Origin: CAWBFD01 sp963788115
Lineage (GTDB): Bacteria; Actinomycetota; Thermoleophilia; Solirubrobacterales; 70-9
NCBI GenBank assembly: GCA_963788115.1
Contig: CAWBFD010000004.1
Span: forward strand, 992,001-1,056,000
Reading direction: 5' to 3'
Length of the DNA: 64,000 nucleotides
The notes under the pieces are model-generated. The model was not told the origin of the DNA. It did not search any database and saw only the letters and a list, made by a program, of their open reading frames with translations. Positions 58,951 through 64,000 of this stretch are shown here, one piece after another (within the stretch, counting starts at the first letter, position 1; each line of letters starts with the position of its first letter). The position numbers were made by a program, and so were the translations under genes.

Positions 58951-60092
58951 GAGCCGACCTCGAAGCCGGTCTCGGTGTTTCGCGGGCGATGGCCGTGGTC
59001 GACCTCGGCGCGATCGAGCGGAACTGCGCCCGCCTGCGGTCCGAGCTTGCCGGGGCGACGGAGCTGTGTGCCGTGGTGAAGGCGGATGGGTACGGGCACG
59101 GGGCGGTGGAGTCCGGGCGGGCGGCGGTCGCGGGCGGGGCCACCTGGCTCGCGGTGGCCACCGGCAGTGAGGCCGCCGAGCTTCGCGCCTCGCTCCCCGA
59201 CGTGACGATCCTGACGATGGGCGCGCTGACCCTGAGCGACCTCGATCTGGCGCTCGGTGCGCGCGCCGAGCTGGCGCTGTGGCGCGGCGAGTTTCTCGCC
59301 GCGATCGCCGAGCGGGGCGCCGCGCTCGGAGTCCGCCCTCGTCTCCACGTCAAGTACGACACCGGCATGGGGCGCCTGGGGGCCCGCGATCCGCGAGCCG
59401 TGACCGCTCTGGTCCGCGCGGTCGCCGAGGATGATCGGGTCGAGCTGGCGGCCGTATGGACCCACTTCGCAACCGCGGACGAGCCCGGGTCCTCCTTCTT
59501 CGATGAGCAGCTCGCCCGATTCAGCGAGTTCGCCGAGGCGCTCCGTGCCGAGCATCCGGGCCTGATGCTGCACGCTGCCAACAGCGCCGCAACCCTGCGA
59601 GACCGCCGCTCGCACTTCGACCTGGCGCGCTGCGGCATCGCCGTGTACGGGCTCGACCCCTTTCAGGAGGACCCCTACGCGCGTGGGCTCGAGCCGGCGT
59701 TCTCGCTGCGCTCGTATGTTGCCGACGTGAAGCCGTTCGAGTCCGGGGCGAGCGCCGGGTACGGCCAGCGCTGGCGCGCCCCCGGCAACACCTGGGTCGG
59801 GGTGTTGCCGATCGGCTACGGCGACGGGGTCCGCCGCGCGCTGACCAACAACGCGGAGGTCCTCGTCGACGGTCGACGCCATCCGCTGGTCGGCACCGTG
59901 TCGATGGACAACGTCACCATCGACCTCGGTCCTAACACCGAGGTCGAGCCGGGCGCCCCGGCGGTCCTGATCGGAGCGCAGGGCGGCGAGCGAATCCTCT
60001 GTGAGGAGGTCGCTCGCCGACTGGCGACCATCAACTACGAGATCACCTGCGGGATCTCCGATCGCGTCCCGCGCGCGTACGTGGGTTCGTGA
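58947..60092 (+). CDS. alr: Alanine racemase
   Basis: PLP-dependent racemase that makes D-Ala for peptidoglycan. It has 381 residues. VVKADGYGHGAVE has the PLP Lys, HVKYDTGMGRLG and HAANSAATL follow, and VLPIGYGDGVRRAL and GTVSMDNVTID carry the catalytic Tyr and metal-near loop. ATG 58947 overlaps the nnr stop as ATGA; the family core starts about 15 residues later. The nnr-alr pair is common in bacteria. The cca gene overlaps its stop. Confidence 0.96.
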   Translation: MRADLEAGLGVSRAMAVVDLGAIERNCARLRSELAGATELCAVVKADGYGHGAVESGRAAVAGGATWLAVATGSEAAELRASLPDVTILTMGALTLSDLDLALGARAELALWRGEFLAAIAERGAALGVRPRLHVKYDTGMGRLGARDPRAVTALVRAVAEDDRVELAAVWTHFATADEPGSSFFDEQLARFSEFAEALRAEHPGLMLHAANSAATLRDRRSHFDLARCGIAVYGLDPFQEDPYARGLEPAFSLRSYVADVKPFESGASAGYGQRWRAPGNTWVGVLPIGYGDGVRRALTNNAEVLVDGRRHPLVGTVSMDNVTIDLGPNTEVEPGAPAVLIGAQGGERILCEEVARRLATINYEITCGISDRVPRAYVGS

Positions 60093-61531
60093 GCACGGAA
60101 ACCCTCGCCGACCGGCTGCTCGTCGCCCCGGCCGTCAGGTTGGCGCGCGAGGCGCTCGCGGGTCGGGACGCCTGGCTCGTGGGAGGCGCCGTCCGTGACG
60201 CCGCTCTCGGCCTTGAGGTGGTCGACATCGACCTGGTGGTCGCCGAGGACGAGCGCGGCGCCGCGAGGGCGATCGGGCGCGCCGCCGGCGGACCCTCGTT
60301 CGAGCTCTCGGCCGAGTTCGCCACCTGGCGGGCTCTGGCGAAGGACAACGCCTGGCACGCGGACGTGACCCGCCTGCGCGGCGAGGGGATCGAGGCGGAC
60401 CTGGCGCTGCGCGACTTCACCGTGAACGCGATCGCCGTGCCGCTCGCGGCGCCCGAGTCCGCGCCGCTGGACCCAACCGGAGGTCTCGCCGATGCCGAGA
60501 CCCGGACGCTGCGGGCCGCCTCCGAGCGGAGCTTCGCGGACGATCCGGTGCGGTTGTTGCGGGCCGCTCGGCTGGCCGCGGCTCTCGGCCTCGATCCCGA
60601 CCCGGCGACGATCGAGCTCGGCCGGGCAGCCGCCCCGCGCGCGGGGGAGCCGGCCGGCGAGCGCCAGTTCGCCGAGCTGCGCTTGATCGTCGGCGGCCCG
60701 GATCCGCTGCGCGGCCTGCGGCTGATGGACGCGATCGGTGTCACGGCCGCGGTCCTGCCCGAGGTCGAGGCGCTTCGCGGGGTCGAGCAGAACCCGAACC
60801 ATCACCTGGACGTCCACGGGCACACGATCGAGGTGCTGTCTGAGCTGCTGGGGATCGAGCGCGACCTCGGCCGCTTCGCCGGCGAGCGTGCCGGCGAGGT
60901 CGAGCAGCTCCTGGCCGAGCCGCTCGCCGACGAGCTCAGCCGCGGCGGCGCCTTGCGACTCGGCGCCCTCCTGCACGACGTCGGCAAGCCCGCGACCCGG
61001 GAGACGAGTGGGAGCTACGTCACCTTCATCGGGCACGACCACGAGGGCGCCCGGATGGTTGCGGCGATCTGCGATCGCTTCCGGGTTAGCCGCGCCCTGC
61101 GCTCCCATCTGGCAGCGCTCGCCCTCCACCACCTGCGCCTTGGGTTCCTGGTCCCGGAGCGGCCCCTGCCGCCGAGGCGGGTTTACGACTACCTTCGCGC
61201 GACTGAGCCGGTGGCCGCGGACGTGACCCTGCTTAGCGCCGCCGATCGGCTTGCGGCACGGGGCGAGGGCCCGATCGCCTCACCGGAGATGGTCGAGGCG
61301 CATCTCGCCCTGGCTCGCGAGATGTTGGCGGCGGCGCTGGACTGGCGCCGCGACGGACCCCCGGCACCACCGATCCGGGGCGACGAGCTAGCGGGCGAGC
61401 TCGGGATCGAGCCGGGTCCGGAGCTGGGCCGGCTGCTGCGTGAGATCGAGGCGGCGCAATACGCGGGCGAGGTGCGCGACCGCTACGACGCGGTCGGGTT
61501 GGCCCGCCGCGTGCTCGAGACCAGCCAATAG
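60089..61531 (+). CDS. cca: CCA-adding tRNA nucleotidyltransferase with HD domain
   Basis: Adds or repairs the 3'-CCA of tRNAs, needed here because the tRNA-Thr gene lacks an encoded CCA. It has 480 residues. The class II nucleotidyltransferase head has LVGGAVRDAALGLEVVDIDL with the catalytic Asp pair; RDFTVNAIA and DDPVRLLRAARLAAAL follow. An HD-type domain has LLHDVGKPAT. A poly(A) polymerase-like role is an alternative in this superfamily. GTG 60089 overlaps the alr stop as GTGA. Confidence 0.92.
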   Translation: MSTETLADRLLVAPAVRLAREALAGRDAWLVGGAVRDAALGLEVVDIDLVVAEDERGAARAIGRAAGGPSFELSAEFATWRALAKDNAWHADVTRLRGEGIEADLALRDFTVNAIAVPLAAPESAPLDPTGGLADAETRTLRAASERSFADDPVRLLRAARLAAALGLDPDPATIELGRAAAPRAGEPAGERQFAELRLIVGGPDPLRGLRLMDAIGVTAAVLPEVEALRGVEQNPNHHLDVHGHTIEVLSELLGIERDLGRFAGERAGEVEQLLAEPLADELSRGGALRLGALLHDVGKPATRETSGSYVTFIGHDHEGARMVAAICDRFRVSRALRSHLAALALHHLRLGFLVPERPLPPRRVYDYLRATEPVAADVTLLSAADRLAARGEGPIASPEMVEAHLALAREMLAAALDWRRDGPPAPPIRGDELAGELGIEPGPELGRLLREIEAAQYAGEVRDRYDAVGLARRVLETSQ

Positions 61532-61542
61532 TCTCCCGGCCC

Positions 61543-61977
61543 GTGGCGAGCGACTGCCTCTTCTGCGGGATCGTGGCCGGCGAGGTCCCGGCGCAGATCA
61601 TCGACTCGGACGAGCACACGGTCGCGTTCATGGACATCAACCCGGCCACCGCGGGACACGCGCTGGTCGTACCCCGGCGGCATGCCGCCGACCTGATGGA
61701 CGTCTCCGACGACGATCTCGAGCACACGATGCGGGCCGCGCGGAGACTGGCGCAGAGGATCGACGCGGCCCTCCACCCGGACGGCTTCAACATCCTCAAC
61801 TCGTGCGGCCCCGCCGCCTGGCAGACGATCTTCCACTATCACCTCCATGTAGTCCCGCGCTACGAGGACGACCCGCTGGAGCTGCCCTGGATCCCGGGCG
61901 AGGGCGACCCGGACGAGATCGCGGCGCTCGCCGAGCGCATCCGCTCGGCCGGCGCGGCTGGGGGCGACGGCGTTTGA
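61543..61977 (+). CDS. HIT family hydrolase (HINT/Fhit-like)
   Basis: A 144-residue histidine-triad protein that probably hydrolyses nucleoside phosphoramidates or dinucleoside polyphosphates. DCLFCGIVAGEVPAQ has the family's CxxC near the N-terminus; GHALVVPRRHAADL and IFHYHLHVVPRY (HxHxH, catalytic central His) define the family. GTG 61543 has TAGTCT (61529-61534) 8 nt upstream, although the gene lies just 11 nt after cca, so it may have an internal promoter. Its stop overlaps the next start as TGATG. Confidence 0.92.
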   Translation: MASDCLFCGIVAGEVPAQIIDSDEHTVAFMDINPATAGHALVVPRRHAADLMDVSDDDLEHTMRAARRLAQRIDAALHPDGFNILNSCGPAAWQTIFHYHLHVVPRYEDDPLELPWIPGEGDPDEIAALAERIRSAGAAGGDGV

Positions 61978-62768
61978 TGTCCCCGGCGCGCCCGATCCGC
62001 CTGGAGCGGGACGGTCCGGTCGCCTCGATCGTGCTCGAGAACCCGCCCCTCAACCTGTTCACCGACGATGCGTTTCCGGCGCTGGACGAGTGCATCGGCG
62101 AGGTCGCCGGCTCCGACGCACGGGCGCTCGTGTGGCGGGCCGAGGGCGAGATCTTCACCGGCGGGGTCGACGTGAACGCGTTCCAGCGGGTGGTCGAGGC
62201 GGGCCCCGAGCGGGCTGCGAGCTTCGCGGCCCCGCTGATCGAATCCGTCCAGCGCCTCGAGGCGCTCGAGATCCCGACGCTGGCGCTGGTACATGGCCTG
62301 TGCCTGACGGCGGGACTCGAGATCGCGCTCGGCTGCGATCTGATCTGGGCCGCCGAGTCGGCGCGCTTTGGCCTGGTGGAGGCTGTCGTCGGGCTCACCC
62401 CCGGGGCCGGGGGCACCCAGCGCGTGGCGGAGCGGGCGGGGCCCGCGCGTGCTCGCGAGCTCGTGATGAGCGGGGCTCTCTACGACGCGGCGACGCTCGA
62501 GCGCTGGAACGTGATCGGCCGCGTACTGCCCGACGACGAGCTCCGCGAGAAGGGGATGCGGTTCGCCCACAGGCTCGCCGACGGGCCGACCCGAGCCCAC
62601 GCGGCGACCAAGCGGATCGTCCGCGGCTATCTCGAGGGCGGGGTGGAGGAGGCGGATCGGATCACCCCGGGGATGTTCGCGGAGCTGTTCGCGACCGAGG
62701 ATCTCCAGAACGGCGTGCGCTCCTTTCTTGCCGAGGGGCCCGGCAAGGCCACTTTCGAGGGTCGCTAG
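61977..62768 (+). CDS. Enoyl-CoA hydratase/isomerase family protein
   Basis: Crotonase-fold protein of 263 residues. The oxyanion-hole parts are EIFTGGVDVNAFQ and ALVHGLCLTAGLEIALGCDL. FGLVEAVVGLTPGAGGTQRV holds the Glu positions of hydratases (E in VEAVVG). It is more similar in style to hydratases than the minus-strand homologue at 22821. ATG 61977 overlaps the HIT stop by one base, so it shares that transcript. The CoA substrate cannot be told. Confidence 0.88.
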   Translation: MSPARPIRLERDGPVASIVLENPPLNLFTDDAFPALDECIGEVAGSDARALVWRAEGEIFTGGVDVNAFQRVVEAGPERAASFAAPLIESVQRLEALEIPTLALVHGLCLTAGLEIALGCDLIWAAESARFGLVEAVVGLTPGAGGTQRVAERAGPARARELVMSGALYDAATLERWNVIGRVLPDDELREKGMRFAHRLADGPTRAHAATKRIVRGYLEGGVEEADRITPGMFAELFATEDLQNGVRSFLAEGPGKATFEGR

Positions 62769-62811
62769 GGCCCCGTCAAACCGGGACCGGAGCGCTACCC
62801 TCCCTCGGCGC

Positions 62812-63030
62812 ATGGCCAAGGAAGAGAAGATCGAGATGGAGGGCGAGGTCACGGAGGCCCTGCCCAACACGATGTTCAAGGTCAAGCTCGACAACGACCA
62901 CGAGGTGCTGGGTCACATCTCGGGGAAGATGCGGCGCCACTACATCCGCATCCTGCCCGGCGACCGGGTGAAGATCGAGCTCTCACCGTACGACCTCGAC
63001 CGGGGTCGGATCACCTACCGGTACAAGTAG
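62812..63030 (+). CDS. infA: Translation initiation factor IF-1
   Basis: OB-fold initiation factor of 72 residues. The sequence MAKEEKIEMEGEVTEALPNT and MFKVKLDNDHEVLGHISGKM, then RRHYIRILPGDRVKIELSPY matches IF-1 nearly throughout. ATG 62812 is the family start; TACCCT (62796-62801) lies 10 nt upstream with no Shine-Dalgarno. It is not followed by rpmJ-rpsM-rpsK as is usual, so it is either a relocated single copy or a second copy. Confidence 0.96.
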   Translation: MAKEEKIEMEGEVTEALPNTMFKVKLDNDHEVLGHISGKMRRHYIRILPGDRVKIELSPYDLDRGRITYRYK

Positions 63031-63090
63031 GCGCGCCCTCCGGCACGTTCTGCGCGCCACGCGGCGCTCCGCGCGCGTGACCATCCCTGC

Positions 63091-64000
63091 ATGCCCGCCG
63101 ATGGCCGAGTTACTCACCCATTGTCGGCAAAACTCGACCAACGCGAGCGAAAGCGAGAGCTGGAGCGCCACATCGTCGCCCTGGCAACTCACCAGCACGG
63201 CGTTGTCACGCTGGCTCAGCTCCGCGCGTTAGGTCTGAGCTCCCAGGCTCTGTACGCGCGCGCGGCCAACGGGCGGCTTCACCGGGTTCACCGTGGCGTG
63301 TACGCGCTGGGACGTCCGGAGCTACCGATCGAGGGCAAATGGATGGCGGCGGTCTTTGCATGTGGACAGGAGGCTCTGCTCTCGCATCGGTCGGCGGCCG
63401 CGCTTCACGGGCTGATCCGCAGTGCGCGAACGATGATCGATGTCACCCTCCCGAGACGGACCGGCGTCTCCCGACCTGGGATCCGCCTTCATCGCTCCAC
63501 GGGCCTCGTGCCCGCCGATCGCGCCAGCGTCAAGGGCATTCCCTGCACGAGCCCGGCCTGGACCCTGCTCGATCTGGCCAGGGACGCCCCTCGCAACGTG
63601 CTCGAGAGGGCGTGCGATCAGGCTGAGCTGCTGCGGGTGCTGGACATGGCTGCGATCGAGGAGTTGCTGATTCGTCGGGAGGGCCAGCCGGGCACCGGCA
63701 GGCTCAGCGAGGTCCTCGGCACGGGATTGGTGGGACAGGACATTCCGCGCAGCGAGCTGGAGCGACGCCTCCTGGCGCTGTGCAGGGCGGCCGAGCTTCC
63801 GCTGCCCGAAGTGAACGTATGGGTCCCCGTGCCGGGCGACGAGATCAAGGTCGACTTCCTGTGGCGCGAGCAGCACCTGATCGTGGAGGTGGACGGGTTC
63901 GAGACGCACCGCACGCGCCAGGCCTTTGGGCGCGACCGTCGGCGCGACCGGGTGCTGGCGGTTCACGGATGGCGAGTCGTTCGCTTCACGTGGGAGGACG
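63091..64000 (+). CDS. AbiEi-like winged-helix / DUF559 (nuclease-fold) protein, cut by window end
   Basis: An open frame that runs off the right edge, with 303 residues visible. Residues about 20-75 form a winged-helix like the AbiEi antitoxin (IVALATHQHGVVTLAQLRAL then GLSSQALYARAANGRLHRVH and RGVYALG). Residues about 225-303 match DUF559, a PD-(D/E)xK/Vsr-like nuclease fold: KVDFLW (Asp255), IVEVDGFETH (Glu266, Asp268), DRRRD and HGWRVVRFTWED. Such two-domain proteins are frequent in Solirubrobacterales-type genomes and of unknown function. The start is ATG 63091; TTG 63121 is an alternative. Confidence 0.8.
   Translation, partial: MPADGRVTHPLSAKLDQRERKRELERHIVALATHQHGVVTLAQLRALGLSSQALYARAANGRLHRVHRGVYALGRPELPIEGKWMAAVFACGQEALLSHRSAAALHGLIRSARTMIDVTLPRRTGVSRPGIRLHRSTGLVPADRASVKGIPCTSPAWTLLDLARDAPRNVLERACDQAELLRVLDMAAIEELLIRREGQPGTGRLSEVLGTGLVGQDIPRSELERRLLALCRAAELPLPEVNVWVPVPGDEIKVDFLWREQHLIVEVDGFETHRTRQAFGRDRRRDRVLAVHGWRVVRFTWED

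Noticed and set aside
57342..59882. About 846 codons open on the minus strand opposite nnr and alr
   Set aside because: The translation is low-complexity Ala/Arg/Ser/Pro with no domain, and the plus strand encodes two complete enzymes. It is an antisense artefact. The same applies to 53369-55612.

Overview
The window is gene-dense, GC-rich (roughly 70% by eye) bacterial chromosome. Gene content points to a deep-branching actinobacterium, most likely class Thermoleophilia / order Solirubrobacterales: GuaB3 beside GMP synthase, uvrC-rapZ next to gap-pgk-tpiA, many GTG/TTG starts, a mobile-type AbiEi/DUF559 protein and high GC. This taxonomic call is inferred from content, not from a phylogeny. 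There are no insertion sequences, prophage genes or CRISPR arrays. Almost everything reads as core chromosome with a few unusual architectures.

Layout. 1-4955: an aerobic CO dehydrogenase locus (coxM-coxS-coxL on the minus strand, coxL cut by the window edge) divergent from a LysR regulator and an XdhC/CoxI maturation factor. 5011-8065: cysS-rlmB-sigH-tRNA-Thr(UGU), a Firmicutes-like order with a Spo0H-type sigma factor. 8101-14031: maleylacetate-reductase-like dehydrogenase, PlsC, two ECF sigma factors each with a downstream membrane partner, and a rhomboid protease. 14028-18146: cobalamin-binding-type protein, PhhB, WecB, DUF47. 18254-21002: two TadE-like pseudopilins followed by a 649-residue fusion of a TadG-like anchor, a VanY-type carboxypeptidase and a lytic transglycosylase. 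21279-23648: small secreted protein, MaoC hydratase, cupredoxin lipoprotein, enoyl-CoA hydratase. 23720-33034: uvrC-rapZ, an ABC exporter, then the lower glycolysis operon gap-pgk-tpiA-gpmI. 33188-41727: tgt, Ser/Thr kinase with lipoprotein, phosphoesterase, M48 protease, GalE, ArgS, RmlC. 41817-45839: HU, PyrF (apparently starting at CTG), LysM protein, DD-carboxypeptidase, PfkB kinase. 46052-48926: guaB3-guaA. 48930-50338: M23 endopeptidase behind a c-di-AMP riboswitch. 50492-55306: rplM-rpsI-glmM-glmS, with a repetitive acidic extension on S9. 55408-63030: DUF3352 lipoprotein, acpS-nnr-alr-cca, HIT, enoyl-CoA hydratase, infA. 63091-64000: a truncated AbiEi-like/DUF559 protein.

How it works together. 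The cell appears to be an aerobe able to oxidise trace CO while running conventional glycolysis and fatty-acid-type CoA chemistry. Cell-envelope construction and remodelling is the strongest common theme: glmM, glmS, alr, wecB, galE, rmlC, DD-carboxypeptidase, LysM protein, M23 endopeptidase under c-di-AMP control, and the VanY-SLT fusion.

Two genome-wide habits show. First, about twenty genes have a TANNNT -10-like box only 6-12 nt before the start codon, which suggests widespread leaderless or near-leaderless mRNAs. Second, operon-internal genes are chained by 4-nt stop/start overlaps of the NTGA type. The most unusual items are the S9 repeat extension, the TadG-VanY-SLT fusion, the CTG-started pyrF, two intergenic giant palindromes of about 160 bp, and replacement of yvcK-whiA by an ABC transporter in an otherwise conserved neighbourhood.
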